Origin: Chrysogorgia sp. JL179-B06
Lineage: Eukaryota; Cnidaria; Anthozoa; Scleralcyonacea; Chrysogorgiidae
Assembly: GCA_035772405.1 (NCBI GenBank)
Contig: JAYKKM010000341.1
Span: 107,001 to 171,000, forward strand
Direction: 5' to 3'
DNA: 64,000 nt
Part shown: in pieces, positions 45,732 through 58,607 of the stretch
Position numbering within the stretch: position 1 is the stretch's first letter
Layout of the letters: the number at the start of each line of letters is the position of its first letter
Notes under the pieces: generated by a model
Databases searched by the model: none
The model's input: the letters and a program-made list of their open reading frames with translations, nothing else
What the model was told of the DNA's origin: nothing
Made by a program: the position numbers and the translations under genes

Positions 45732-46117
45732 CGAGCATGAATCTTGATGTATACTTTATATAATATGTAATAAACGTGATATGCGTATATGAATCAAGAT
45801 ATAAACTTAACATACGGATCTTGATACAAATATACGATTCTTGATATAAATATATGAATCTTGGTATAAATGTAAATAAATTGAATCTTGATATAAATAT
45901 GCGAATCTTGATACAAATATACGATTCTTGATATAAATATATGAATCTTGATATAAATATATGAATCTTGTTATAAATATATAAATCTTGATATAAATAT
46001 ATTGAATCTTGATATAAATATGCGAATCTTGATATAAATATACGAATCTTGATATAAATATATATAAATCTTGATATAAACAAATACATCTTAATATAAA
46101 TATGTGGATCTTGATGT
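45732..46117. repeat. 20-bp AT-rich minisatellite, copy 3
   Basis: Same as 10085-10470. Confidence 0.93.
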
Positions 46118-46249
46118 TTTGTCCCTTTTGTAAAAGCATAGAAACGACTACCAAGGGAACAACAGTTCAACTGGAAACAATCATGCCTGGTTGTTCTTAA
46201 AGATTGACACTGTGCAGCCATGGAAATTGAACGATTGTGGAGCTTGCAT

Positions 46250-46525
46250 CTAGATATTTGTGGCTTGGTTTTCAACGCGAAGCTGGGCATCAGAGTTAGC
46301 CTTATCAGTTGTTTCCAGCACCAAAGACGTTGGGGGTGATGATTGCATAAGGTCTGGTTTGCTGTAAGTAGAGCTGCAGCGACTAGACTGAATGGAAGGA
46401 TTGCTCTCGCCCGAGACGAAGCGACTTAGAATATTCGACATGTTTTCCTTCTGCTGAAAAGAGCCCTCGAGCTGTGACCAGTGACAGCCTTGGTGTGCCG
46501 AGCCTCTATGTCGTGGTCGTACAAA
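46250..46525 (-). pseudogene. Possible tyrosine-recombinase-like C-terminal fragment, copy 3
   Basis: As at 10603-10880, including the missing G that breaks the T-G-H frame. Confidence 0.33.
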
Positions 46526-46637
46526 ACTGTGACAGACGTTTTTCTAGAGAGTTTTTCTAGTGCAAACTGACGAATATGTTGTGTTATTTAATCACTCGTG
46601 AGCGGCAAGTAAAAACAGTTTCTATTTCGTTCCTTAC

Positions 46638-46755
46638 CATTAAAAATCTTCATGCCATATTTTGTGGCCGTTTTAGTTTTCTCAGCGATAGAATTTTCTA
46701 TCAAACTCTCCAAAAATTCCTCGGAAACGTCTGCAAAACGAGAGTTTACTGCCAT
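46638..46755 (-). pseudogene. First-exon-like fragment of Crypton/KCTD1-like gene, copy 3
   Basis: Identical layout to 10992-11109, with ATG at 46755 and the GTAAGG donor. Confidence 0.5.
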
Positions 46756-46866
46756 GTTTTTCAGGTTTGTTTTCATTTTTCCCAAACGTTGTCTATCACG
46801 AATAGACAACGGTTGAGTGCCAATCAAAATGCAGCATTTGTAATAGACAATGGTTGGGTGTATACT

Positions 46867-47454
46867 AATTAACAATTAGACAACGAGTCCGAGTTGTCTA
46901 TGAGAGAATAGTCAACGAAGGCGAAGCCTGAGTTGACTATTCGCTCATAGACAACGAGGACGAGTTGTCTAATTGTTTTAGTAGAAACAAATTAGTGTAC
47001 TAGTACAAATCATGCATTCTCCAAAAAATTATCCAATTGATCCGGTTGAGTAGCCAATCAGAATGCAGCATTTGTAATAGACCATGGTCAGTTTCTACTA
47101 ATTAACAATTAGTCACTGAAGTCGAGGTGACTATCGTTGATTAGTAGAAACTTGCCATGGTCTATTACAAATGCTGCATTCTGATTGGCTACTCAACCGT
47201 TGTCTATTCGTGATAGACAACGTTTGGGAAACGCGCTCAAAACAATGGTAGAAAACTCTCGTTTTGGGGAGGTTTCACATGAGTTTTTGGATAATTTTTT
47301 GGAGAATGTATGATTTGTAATAGTCCACTAATTTGTTTCTACTAAAACAATTAGACAACTCGTCCTCGTTGTCTATGAGCGAATAGTCAACTCAGGCTTC
47401 GCCTTCGTTGACTATTCGCTCATAGACAACTCGGACTCGTTGTCTAATTGTTAA
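46867..47454. repeat. Giant palindrome (foldback element), copy 3, left arm deleted
   Basis: Shares the left-arm deletion (AATTGATCCGG) of U2, so that deletion predates the U2/U3 split or spread by conversion. Confidence 0.85.
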
Positions 47455-47978
47455 ATATTTACCGAGTCGCGAAGCGGCGAGGTAAATATAACGATAATCA
47501 CCGAGACTGAGGTGACTAATTGTTTTAGTATAATTTCAGGCTTGAACTGAACATTCAATTGAGAAGTTTTAGACAGACAGTTTGAACTGTTATGCTCGAT
47601 GTTTTCTTCACGCTTGACAGCTATCAAAAACACACTAACGATCAAAACGGACGTAAAAATACAAATAATTATACGATAAACAACTTCCTCACCCTTAGAC
47701 AGTTCTATCTTGAGAGAAATCTGATATGTATAATGTCTTTATGCTAAGTTTTTGAGCCTTTTCGACGATTTTTTAGTTATAATAATATAGTCGCCATTTT
47801 GAAAAAAAATTCGTCATATTTTAGAAACCATACATCAAAATGATGATTCCGAGAGGGGACGGTTACAAAAAAACACTTTTTCAAGTATGATTTCTACTAA
47901 AGTGATAAGCGTAGCGCGGTGACTATCGTCTCAGATTTACTGCCAATCAGAACTCGTTTAAGCTCAGAAATTATACTA

Positions 47979-48376
47979 AGAGCAGATAGTTAACGAGGGC
48001 GAAGCCCGAGTTGACTATCTGCTCTTAGTAGAAACTGACCATGGTCTATTACAAATGCTGCATTCTGATTGGCTACTCAAACCGTTGTCTATTCGTGATA
48101 GACAACGTTTGGGAAACGCGCTCAAAACAATGGCAGAAAACTCTCGCTTTGGGGAGGTTTCACGTGAGTTTTTGGATAATTTTTTTGAGAATGCATGATT
48201 TGTAATAGTCCACTAATTTGTTTCTACTAAAACAATTAGACAACTCGTCCTCGTTGTCTATGAGCGAATAGTCAACTCAGGCTTCGCCTTCGTTGACTAT
48301 TCGCTCATAGACAACTCGGACTCGTTGTCTAATTGTTAAATAGACAACGAGGGCGAGTTGTCTAATTGTTTTAGTA
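47979..48376. repeat. Half-foldback element, copy 3
   Basis: As at 12401-12797. The leading hairpin has one unmatched change (GATAGTTAAC), and an extra A occurs in CTCAAACCG near 48080. Confidence 0.8.
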
Positions 48377-49060
48377 TCAACCATAAACAACCTTTCTAAC
48401 ATTTGTTCCAAATTTTCAGATAGTTTTACCTTTTGTTTGTAGAAGTCTCCCATTCAAAATGTAGAGTTGCTCGATGATACATGATAAACAATCGCTCACA
48501 AAAAACGAGATTGTAATTACTTTGCTTCACATTTGGTATAGATATACTCCATATATTGGTATAGATATACTCCTTATGCCTATAGGCATAAGCAAATTCA
48601 TTTTCTTATTCGAAAATGTCAAACTGAACAATTTTCCATTACTTTCGGGCCAATGTCACTCGTATATCAATTTTAGCGGACGCCATGTTTGGACTAGATT
48701 CCAGGTTTGGCCGTGCAGCTTGAATATGTCGTGGCTTCTGATTGGTCAGGATAGGAATATTCCAGCATAAGGTTTGTGATTGGGTAACGCTACTCACCGT
48801 TTATCACCAATAGACAGTGAGTAGCTCAGCCAATCAGAATGCCGAATTTGTAATAGACCACTAGTTGGTTGATACTAATTACCTATAGTCTTGCGTTTGA
48901 AGATAATTCTGTCGTAACACTTTTAGCAAGCTACTTATAAGTCTAAAATATGTCAGCGAGATTGTACAGCGAAATTGTACAGCGAAGTCTAGCGTGAGGA
49001 CAATGATGTGAGCATAACGCATTTGTCTTGGTGCGTATATAGGGATACGTATATAATATA

Positions 49061-50294
49061 GTAAAAAAGTTGAGTGCTGCGTAGACAGTGTTTTGAATAT
49101 TATATATCTTTGAACAATACACGGGTCCCTTGCCTGATTTCTTCTGCAGATTTATCGATGACTGTTTAGGAACAGCGTCGTGCTCACGTGTCCTTTTAGA
49201 GCAGTTCATCAACTTTGTTGATGATTTTCATCCTGCTCTGAAGATCACGTGGGAAATCCGTGAGACCTCTGTGTCGTTCCTTGATATTTTAATTTCGATT
49301 GACAAGCTTACTGACTCCCATAGTTATCTTCTATTTTCATCCTCTCATTCCAACCACACTAAGCAATCCATCCCTTACTCTCAATTCTTGCGTCTTCGCC
49401 GCTTATGGGGTTCCTTTAGTTCTAACATTTCATTCTTTCAATTTTAAAGTTAAAAATATTATCAATCGGAATTTTCACATTTTACAAAATGATCCTGAGA
49501 CGTCAGCCATTTTCACCGATACCCCTTTGGTATCTTTTCGCCGTAATAAAAACATTCGTGACTCCTTAGTACATTTGTGCCCTTAAACAAAATACCTCGG
49601 CACCAGCGGGAATATTTTCTTGCGGCTGTTCCCGCTGCAACACATTCCCTTTTCTCAATCCCACTACAGTTATTACTGCCCCCAAATTCGACCATACAAT
49701 CCGTCATACTTTTTCATGCACGTCCACCAACATCATTTATTGCATTTCTTGCTATAAATGCCCTAAAATCCACATCGGTGAAACTGGGCGACACCTTTCA
49801 GACAGGTTTGCAACAATGATGTTGACAAACCTGTAGCCCGCCATTTCAACAGCTCCAACCATTTGGTTTCAGACATGAAAGTCTGTGCCATCCTTCCCAT
49901 CTCAGGTGGTAACGATAACCGCAAACGGCAAGAGAAGCGTCTCATTTTTAAACTTGGCACCACACATCCTCTTGGTCTTAACGAACGTTTTTCTTTTATT
50001 TAATTTCCTACAAGTTTTTTGTTATTTTAGTTTGCTTGGAACTTTTTATTATTAGCTTATGCACTTTCATTCCTTTTCAAGTTTTTGTTTCTTACTGCTA
50101 ATATATTATCGCCTAATCCCTTTATACTGGATATTGGACCTGTCATTTCTCCCTCCCCCTCAGTCTGTTTGCTGATCAACTGTAAAAATAGCAAATGATT
50201 TAACTTTTCCCATCTCATCAATTGTTAGTTTGTTTATCTCCCGTGCATTTTACTCTGACGAAGGGCTCCGCTTTTTACCACCTTTTCAATTTGC
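49061..50294 (+). mobile_element. Penelope-like element fragment, copy 3 (no hAT insert)
   Basis: Same RT-end and GIY-YIG-type blocks as copy 2, without its 35-bp deletion. TACGTATATAATATA flanks it at 49046-49060 and 50295-50309. It has an empty hAT site (one CCACCAAC at about 49724). Confidence 0.74.
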
Positions 50295-50309
50295 TACGTA
50301 TATAATATA

Positions 50310-50738
50310 CAGAGGGTCAACACCAGCCTAGAAGGGTCAACACGTAGTTAAACCTATATTAACTATAGTTAAACCTACATTAACTATGGTTAAACATTGC
50401 AAGGAATCTACTTGAATCCGTGTATACACACGGAAAGATTATTATAAGCGTTATTTCATATTTTTCTGACCCTCGACTTTTTACCCTCGACTTGCGACCC
50501 TCGACTCTCGACCAAAAGGTAGACTCATTTAAAGCGATAGAGTCTGAGAGATTGGAGTGGATTTAATCGCATTTAACTTAATTGTGGTGATTCAGCGCTT
50601 TTCAAGCGATACAGTGATACACATATTATTGAGTGGATTTAATTGCATTTAACTTTTTTTAATTGCATTTATATTTGCACACATTATTTACACACATTGA
50701 TTGGATTCATAAAAGTGTCTTACGAGTCGTGAAGTCTC
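50310..50738. other. Spacer before transporter copy E MITE
   Basis: Same content as 15571-15999. No gene. Confidence 0.5.
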
Positions 50739-51433
50739 GTTTAAGCCTAGTTTACACGAGCAAGTTTTCTTTGGCAAATTTCTTGCCAATTAAACTTGCT
50801 CGTGTATAATGGTCAACAATTTTTCCTTGAAAAATCTTCCTTGACAAGTTTTATTTGCCCGTGTGAACGATTCAAAAACGAGTTTTGGTCAAATTATTTC
50901 CCTTGACAAGTTTCGTTGCGGCTTAACGGAAGAACGAGTTCTACTGGCACCAATATCGAGAGGAAAACGGCTTTTACCACGAAGAAACAACTGGTCTGCA
51001 CTGAGAACCGCAGACATTCACAAGGATTTGCGAGAAATTTTGTGCGAGAACTAGCGTGATACCGCCGACCGTATATAGTCGTAGAAGTTTTGAAAGTTTT
51101 TTTCGTTAGCCTACATAATAATTGTACATTACAATAAATGTTTTCGTTTACTATCATAAAACAATCATATCTTGTCTTTATTTGATGTTCACACGAGCTT
51201 TCTTGGGTTTTGAAGCGATTCCAAAAGAAGTGAAGTTGCTCGGTCTATCAATTTACCACCAGCTGTTCCCAATGCCATCGTGGCTACTGAGGCGTTCGAT
51301 TCGTGACAATGCCTAAAGCCAACGTTTACACACAATTAAGCAATTTGCTCGTGTGTATGAGTGCCAGCTTTTGAACAAGGAAACTTGTCAAGGAAAAACT
51401 TGTCATGTTCAAAATTTGCCCGTGTAAACGGCG
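50739..51433. mobile_element. ~690-bp foldback MITE, before gene E (without MULE insert)
   Basis: Same family as 16000-16693. It serves as the empty-site reference for the MULE-like insertion found in the next two MITE copies: ACCGCCGAC at 51061-51069 occurs once. Confidence 0.62.
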
Positions 51434-52188
51434 TACGGCGTGTCTATTATGCGCATTTTTGCTAAACTATCCTGGCGGGCGTTCGTTTGGTTTGACAGTC
51501 ACCTAAAGCCTTAATTATTCACGAATCGAACATGCACGTTTGTTTACGACCGTAACTATAAGCTGATTTATAGACTTCTTTAATACCATTCGTGACGACC
51601 TGTAATGCCGCACGGTTTACGACTTGTTAACCATTCGTGTCCATTGTAGTATTGGACATGTATGAATGCATGGTTGAATTTGCCCCTCAACGTACTCTTC
51701 CAAATTGACTTCGTGAAACAACCCGAAATACGATACTTTCTCCCGAAATTGAATAGTCTCTTTAGGCTTATGTGCGCCTGTGTATAAAACACAGCTTGTG
51801 CCTTCATCTCGTCACCTGATTATTTTCCTTTTGATCCCCCGGCTAGCCGATTCTTATTATTCGCTTCGGCGCCGAACGAAGCTATTAATATGGCAAGTTA
51901 ATACAAATTCACTGTGACACTGCTGGAATTGCGTACGATGATAGCTCATTAAAATAAAATATTTTACTAACCTTCAAACATTACAACTAACTCTATATGA
52001 CCCAGCGTTTCGCCACTCCAATCTAGTGTCGAAATTTTGGGTCATGGATATATGCAGTAACTTTTAAGTTGCGTTCAAAAAACTATTTATTAATCCCAGA
52101 GTAGCGTCAAACTATGTCTGATTTATTGCTTGCGTTGGGACATTATTTATTAATTAAGATACCTACATAAATTATAAAACACTATAGC

Positions 52189-52468
52189 GTGGTTCACATG
52201 AGCGACATAAGCATATAAGCAACGAAAATAAAGCATGACTTTTGCTCTGGGACGTACGAAGATAAAACAACCAGAATGTTTCTTTGACTTTGTTTCCTCT
52301 TTTGCTTTGCTCTTGCCAGCCTTATGCTTCTTATATATGCTTGGCTTATGCTTCTTATAATCATGATTATGTATTTATGTCCATCTTTATGTCGCAGGCT
52401 TGACTTCATTCCTTTGTTTGCCTTTTGTCTTGTCCTTATGATTATGATTATGCTCATGTGTGAACCAC
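52189..52468. mobile_element. Upstream MITE adjoining gene E
   Basis: Same as 17481-17760; ends 112 bp before the ATG at 52581. Confidence 0.72.
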
Positions 52469-52580
52469 TTCAGTATGTACATTAACATTAAGCCTCTCAT
52501 ATGCCCAACTGCGAGTATTTCATCTAGCCACGACCTTGGAGAAATTTCCGATCAAGTATATCTTAATTACCTGCAGCAAC

Positions 52581-54178
52581 ATGGCGTTATTTTCTATGTC
52601 ATCTATGGCACTCAAATGGAGTTATTTCTTTTTACTAGGCAGTATGATTGGTTTTGTTGAGTACAGCAATGTTTATATGAAACAACTTGGCTTCAGCTCA
52701 TCTCAGATTGGATTGACATCACTTATGGGCATCCAGCACTTATGCTTACCGCTGTTCGGATATCTCGGGGACAGATTTCGAGCAAGGAAACTCATTTTAG
52801 CCGTAATGACCGCAGTGATTATCCTAACATCTCTCGCTCCTCTCTTGCCACTTGTCGTGTCTTTCCCAACATGCTTCGTAAACCCGAATAAGACCCAAAC
52901 GAATCGCACCAGTGATCTTTCGAAGGTATTCTTTCAGAACGTTAGCCGCCAGCGTGACATGTCTGTCAACAGATCATCGGACACGTTCCTACTTCCAACA
53001 AACGTACAAAACGATTCCAGATTTACGCCGAATTCCACAGGTGTGAAAATGCCAACTCCAGTAGAGCAGGTGAAGCGGAACAACTATATTCCTTGGCTGA
53101 GCACTCTTTTTGTATTCATGGCCATCGCCAAAGCGCTTTTTACAGTTTTACTTCGAGGTATCTTATCTCTAGGAAACGTGGCTACAATGACGTACCTTAA
53201 AGAAGAGAGAGCACGCTACGGCAGATACAGCATGTGGATACACATTGGGGGCTGTGGCACGCTCCTAGGCATTGGTTTGTTTGCTTCCCACACCAAGCTC
53301 AGTGTTTGTGGATTTGTCGGATATGGCTACCACATAACATTTATTTGGGTAGCGGTGTGGATGATGTTGGGTTCCTTCTCCATACCTTGGTTTAATTACG
53401 AATATCTTGACCATCGCGACGTCAATTGGACTGAGGTGAAAACTATCTTATTTGACTTTCATTATATAATTATGTTAATCGTTGCCTTCTTCATTGGCTC
53501 CTTCACCAGCTTTCAAATCAACTGGGAGTTCTGGTATATCAGCGAGTTATCTGGAAGCCCGACAATTATGGGAGTGGCTGGTTTAATACGGCGACCCTTG
53601 GTAGCGTTGTCATTTTATCTGTCAGGATTCCTCATAGAAAAAATCGGTGATCTTAAAACCATAGCAACTTCCTTATACCTACTTTTTATCTCCTTTTTGG
53701 CCATATCTTTCATCAAAATTCCCTGGCTTATTCTCACAATCGACTTTCTCCAAGCGGCCGCTTACGGTTTGTCCTACACTGGTGTGACCGTCCATTTTTC
53801 AAAGGCTGGGTCCAAGGCGAGCTCGGCCGTAATTCTCGGTACGAATTTTAAATCGGGTTTTGTTATTTCTTAAAGAATATTTTAACATTTTGTAACAGCT
53901 TTTACGCTAGCTTACCTCAAGTATCTTTATTCTAAGACTTATAACTCGCTATTTTTATTTTTAAAGGACTTTTGGAGATGGTTTACGCAATAGGCGTTGA
54001 TGGCGGAGCAGGAGTTATGGGTTTACTTTTTAATGCCATTGGATCAAGAACAACTTTGTTATGCTACTCCGTTACCATCGCTATCATCCTTATCGGTTTT
54101 CTCGCCTACATATATTTTGGTAAAGATCCTGACGAATACGAAAAACTTCCAGTGGATAGCGATAACGAAGACGATTAA
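52581..54178 (+). CDS. MFSD6-like MFS transporter, copy E (complete; exons 52581..53838 and 53967..54178)
   Basis: A 489-residue predicted transporter whose exon-1 and exon-2 translations are identical to copy C, including the motif-A loop G-Y-L-G-D-R-F-R-A-R-K, the six-sequon loop and the acidic C-terminus. The upstream MITE, hairpin and 128-bp intron are also conserved. Complete amino-acid identity across about 34.7 kb implies very recent duplication, gene conversion, or strong purifying selection plus recent copying. The downstream MITE carries a MULE-like insertion that copies A, C and D do not have. Substrate unknown; the protein is expected in a cellular membrane. Confidence 0.87.
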
Positions 54179-54293
54179 ACACGAAGCGATAGGACACCCG
54201 CTACGAAATGCATTGAAGTTTGACTTGACATTTATTTGTAATTGCAAGCGTCGCTGTGTCGTTCTATTGACTCATGCCTTTTCTTAATATTTT

Positions 54294-54299
54294 AATAAA
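54294..54299 (+). terminator. Polyadenylation signal of copy E
   Basis: AATAAA 115 bases after the stop. Confidence 0.6.
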
Positions 54300-54524
54300 A
54301 TTACGCTAATGGTCGTTTTCTTCAGTAATTCACCGAAAGTCGATTAACGAGATGTAGAACTGTTAAAAGAGTTATAAGTCAGCTTCTTAAATAAATTCAA
54401 ATAAAACGGACTGTGTAGTTATTTATTTACAAGCTTTGCCACATTGAGTAGCAGGGATACCCCACAGAGCTTATCGCTCCATTACATGCAATAACCAAGA
54501 ACCGCGCGTGGTGAATCTAGTCTC

Positions 54525-55805
54525 GTTTAAGCCTAGTTTCACGAGCAAGTTTTCTTTGGCAAATTTCTTGCCAATTAAACTTGCTCGTGTATATGGTCAA
54601 CAATTTTTCAAGGAAAAATCTTCCTTGACAAGTTTTATTTGCCCGTGTGAACGATTCAACAATGAGTTTTGGTCAAATTATTTCCCTTGACAAGTTTCGT
54701 TGCGGCTTAACGGAAGAACGAGTTCTACTGGCACCAATATCGAGAGGAAAACGGCTTTTACCACGAAGAAACAACTGGTCTGCACTGAGAACCGCAGACA
54801 TTCACAAGGATTTGCGAGAACTAAATTTTGTGCGAGAACTAGCGTGATACCGCCGACGCAATTTTCCGTCTCGTAAACGGTCGTTGCCAACCCAAACGGT
54901 CGATGCCAACCTGATATCCTTCTATTACCCCTGTAACCCCTTGTGTCCCCGCGACACACACATGTGTTTTTTTCCAAGATGGCGGATTTTTTTACTGATA
55001 AAACTCTGATGATTGGGGTGACTGTAAGCGCCCTCATGTAACATACCGACTAGCTAGGAATTCAGTCTGTTTTTTTGTAAATCTCAGTGTGTTTTTGTGC
55101 CAATTTCAGTCTGTTTTTTTGAAAATCTCAGTCCGGTGTTCGAACAGTGTGCCAATTTGCACAAAAATTGGCACAAAAATAGACTGAAATTGGCACAAAA
55201 ACACACTGAGATTTACAAAAAAACAGACTGAATTCCTAGCTAGTCGGTATGTTACATGAGGGCGCTTACAGTCACCCCAATCATCAGAGTTTTATCAGTA
55301 AAAAAATCCGCCATCTTGGAAAAAAACACATGTGTGTGTCGCGGGGACACAAGGGGTTACAGGGGTAATAGAAGGATATCAGGTTGGCATCGAAGGATAT
55401 CAGGTTGGCATCGACCGTTTGCGAGACGGAAACTTGCACCGCCGACCGTATATAGTCGTAGAAGTTTTGAAAGTTTTTTTCGTTAGCCTACATAATAATT
55501 GTACATTACAATAAATGTTTTCGTTTACTATCATAAAACAATCATATCTTGTCTTTATTTGATGTTCACACGAGCTTTCTCGGGTTTGAAGCGATTCCAA
55601 AAGAAGTGAAGTTGGTCGGTCTATCAATTTACGACCAGCTGTTCCCAATGCCATCGTGGCTACTGAGGCGTTCGATTCGTGACAATGCCTAAAGCCAACG
55701 TTTACACACAAGCAATTTGCTCGTGTGTATGAGTGCCAGCTTTTGAACAAGGAAACTTGTCAAGGAAAAACTTGTCATGTTCAAAATTTGCCCGTGTAAA
55801 CGGCG
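54525..55805. mobile_element. Foldback MITE after gene E, split by a MULE-like element
   Basis: Left part 54525-54857 and right part 55438-55805 together make the ~690-bp MITE. It has small changes of its own (TTTTTCAAGGAAAAATC; an extra AACTA near 54822) shared with the copy after gene F. Confidence 0.65.
54858..55437. mobile_element. 580-bp MULE-like foldback element
   Basis: The 9-bp target duplication ACCGCCGAC (54849-54857 and 55438-55446) surrounds an element whose ends are inverted: GCAATTTTCCGTCTCG at the left, and the complement of GCAAGTTTCCGTCTCG at the right. Arms of about 255 bp match almost throughout, with a ~70-bp asymmetric centre near 55115-55185. A 21-bp block is duplicated in the right arm. 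A 9-bp duplication with long inverted arms points to the Mutator-like class; no coding sequence is left. Confidence 0.82.
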
Positions 55806-56391
55806 AGTCTAGCCTCCTTCGTAGGCATCACCGCGCTACGGCGTGTCTATTATGCGCATTTTTGCTAAACTATCCTGGCGGGCGTTCGTTTGGTTTGACA
55901 GTCACCTAAAGCCTTAATTATTCACGAATCGAACATGCACGTTTGTTTACGAGTCTCCTTAGGCTTATGTGCGCCTTTGTGTGTATAAAACACAGCTTGT
56001 GCCTTCATCTCGTCACCTGATTCTTTTCCTTTTGATCCCCCGGCGGCCCATTCTTATTATTCGCTTCGGCGCCGAACGAAGCTATTAATATGGCAAGTTA
56101 ATACAAATTCACTGTGACACTGCTGGAATTGCGTACGATGATAGCTCATTAAAATAAAATATTTTACTAACCTTCAAACATTACAACTAACTCTATATGA
56201 CCCAGCGTTTCGCCACTCCAATCTAGTGTCGAAATTTTGGGTCATGGATATATGCAGTAACTTTTAAGTTACGTTCAAAAAACTATTTATTAAACCCAGA
56301 GTAGCGTCAATCTATGTCTGATTTATTGGTTGCGTTGGGACATTATTTATTAATTAAGATACCTACATAAATTATAAAACACTATAGCGTC

Positions 56392-56669
56392 GTGGTTCAC
56401 ATGAGCGACATAAGCATAAGCAACGAAAATAAAGCATGACTTTTGCTCTGGGACGTACGAAGATAAAACAACGAGAATGTTTCTTTGACTTTGTTTCCTC
56501 TTTTGCTTTGCTCTTGCCAGCCTTATGCTTCTTATATATGCTTGGCTTATGCTTCTTATAATCATGATTATGTATTTATATCCATCTTTATGTCGCAGGC
56601 TTGACTTCATTCCTTTGTTTGCCTTTTGTCTTGTCCTTATGATTATGATTATGCTCACGTGTGAACCAC
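56392..56669. mobile_element. Upstream MITE adjoining gene F
   Basis: TIRs GTGGTTCACATGAGC and GCTCACGTGTGAACCAC. A small CGT insertion lies just outside the left end. Copy F lacks the stop codon found downstream of this MITE in other copies, so an open frame runs through it. Confidence 0.7.
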
Positions 56670-56779
56670 TTCAGTATGTCACATTAAGCCTCTCATATGC
56701 CCAACTCATGCGAGTATTTCATCTAGCCACGACCTTGGAGAAATTTCCGATCAAGTATATCTTAATTACCTGCAGCAAC

Positions 56780-58377
56780 ATGGCGTTATTTTCTATGTCA
56801 TCTATGGCACTCAAATGGAGTTATTTCTTTTTACTCGGCAGTATGATTGGTTTTGTTGAGTACAGCAATGTTTATATGAAACAACTTGGCTTCAGCTCAT
56901 CTCAGATTGGATTGACATCACTTATGGGCATCCAGCACTTATGCTTACCGCTTTTCGGATATCTCGGGGACAGATTTCGAGCAAGGAAACTCGTTTTAGC
57001 CGTAATGACCGCAGTGATTATCCTAACATCTCTCGCTCCTCTCTTGCCACTTGTCGTGTCTTTCCCAACATGCTTCGTAAACCCGAATAAGACCCAAACG
57101 AATCGCACCAGTGATCTTTCGAAGGTATTCTTTCAGAACGTTAGCCGCCAGCGTGACATGTCTGTCAACAGATCATCGGACACGTTCCTACTTCCAACAA
57201 ACGTACAAAACGATTCCAGATTTACGCCGAATTCCACAGGTGTGAAAATGCCAACTCCAGTAGAGCAGGTGAAGCGGAACAACTATATTCCTTGGCTGAG
57301 CACTCTTTTTGTATTCATGGCCATCGCCAAAGCGCTTTTTACAGTTTTACTTCGAGGTATCTTATCTCTAGGAAACGTGGCTACAATGATGTACCTTAAA
57401 GAAGAGAGAGCACGCTACGGCAGATACAGCATGTGGATACACATTGGGGGCTGTGTCACGCTCCTAGGCATTGGTTTGTTTGCTTCCCACATAAAGCTCA
57501 GTGTTTGTGGATTTGTCGGATATGGCTACCACATAACATTTATTTGGGTAGCGGTGTGGATGATGTTGGGTTCCTTCTCCATACCTTGGTTTAATTACGA
57601 ATATCTTGACCATCGCGACGTCAATTGGACTGAGGTGAAAACTATCTTATTTGACTTTCATTATATAATTATGTTAATCGTTGCCTTCTTCATTGGCTCC
57701 TTCACCAGCTTTCAAATCAACTGGGAGTTCTGGTATATCAGCGAGTTATCTGGAAGCCCGACAATTATGGGAGTGGCTGGTTTAATACGGCGACCCTTGG
57801 TAGCGTTGTCATTTTATCTGTCAGGATTCCTCATAGAAAAAATCGGTGATCTTAAAACCATAGCAACTTCCTTATACCTACTTTTTATCTCCTTTTTGGC
57901 CATATCTTTCATCAAAATTCCCTGGCTTATTCTCACAATCGACTTTCTCCAAGCGGCCGCTTACGGTTTGTCCTTCACTGGTGTGACCGTCCATTTTTCA
58001 AAGGCTGGGTCCAAGGCGAGCTCGGCCGTAATTCTCGGTACGAATTTTAAATCGGGTTTTGTTATTTCTTAAAGAATATTTTAACATTTTGTAACAGCTT
58101 TTACGCTAGCTTACCTCAAGTATCTTTATTCTAAGACTTATAACCCGCTATTTTTATTTTTAAAGGACTTTTGGAGATGGTTTACGCAATAGGCGTTGAT
58201 GGTGGAGCAGGAGTTATGGGTTTACTTTTTAATGCCATTGGATCAAGAACAACTTTGTTATGCTACTCCGTTACCATCGCTATCATCCTTATCGGTTTTC
58301 TCGCCTACATATATTTTGGTAAAGATCCTGACGAATACGAAAAACTTCCAGTGGATAGCGATAACGAAGACGATTAA
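56780..58377 (+). CDS. MFSD6-like MFS transporter, copy F (complete; exons 56780..58037 and 58166..58377)
   Basis: A 489-residue transporter predicted from the same ATG as copy C, with the same motif-A loop, glycosylated loop, intron and acidic tail. It is the most divergent intact copy: changes include K-L-V-L-A for K-L-I-L-A, T-M-M-Y for T-M-T-Y, G-C-V-T-L for G-C-G-T-L, S-H-I-K for S-H-T-K, and L-S-F-T for L-S-Y-T. The frame is open upstream to an ATG at 56525, which would add 85 residues. That stretch is translated MITE DNA and has no counterpart in C or E, so I do not include it; an in-frame ATG at 56708 is also possible. The first poly(A) signal is mutated. Confidence 0.86.
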
Positions 58378-58601
58378 ACACGAAGCGATAGGACACCCGC
58401 TACGAAATGCATTGAAGTTTGACTTGACATTTATTTGTAATTGCAAGCGTCGTTGTGTCGTTCTATTGACTCGTGCCTTTTCTTAATATTTTAACGGTAA
58501 AATTACGCTAATGGTCGTTTTCTTCAGTAATTCACCGAAAGTCGATTAACGAGATGTAGAACTGTTAAAAGAGTTATAAGTCAGCTTCTTAAATAAATTC
58601 A

Positions 58602-58607
58602 AATAAA
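58602..58607 (+). terminator. Remaining polyadenylation signal of copy F
   Basis: The proximal signal has become TTTTAACGGTAAAATT near 58494, so only this distal AATAAA is left. Confidence 0.5.

Larger units (their letters stand above)
35969..53228. repeat. Large tandem unit U3 (17.26 kb)
   Basis: Third tandem unit. The 30-bp minisatellite is much shorter here (about 31 against about 50 repeats), the G-tract is longer (31 G), and the pseudogene junction holds about 40 extra bases with telomere-like repeats near 45345-45357. U2 and U3 share several small indels against U1, so they look like the closest pair. Confidence 0.9.

Noticed and set aside
54678..55486. 119- and 76-codon frames over the MULE-like arms, repeated at 58880-59239 and 59458
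   Set aside because: The two frames are mirror images of the same inverted arm, so they reflect the palindrome and not a gene.
56525..56779. 85-residue N-terminal extension of transporter copy F as its true start
   Set aside because: It is translated MITE sequence. Copies C and E have stop codons in the equivalent stretch, and the conserved protein starts at the shared ATG with good context.
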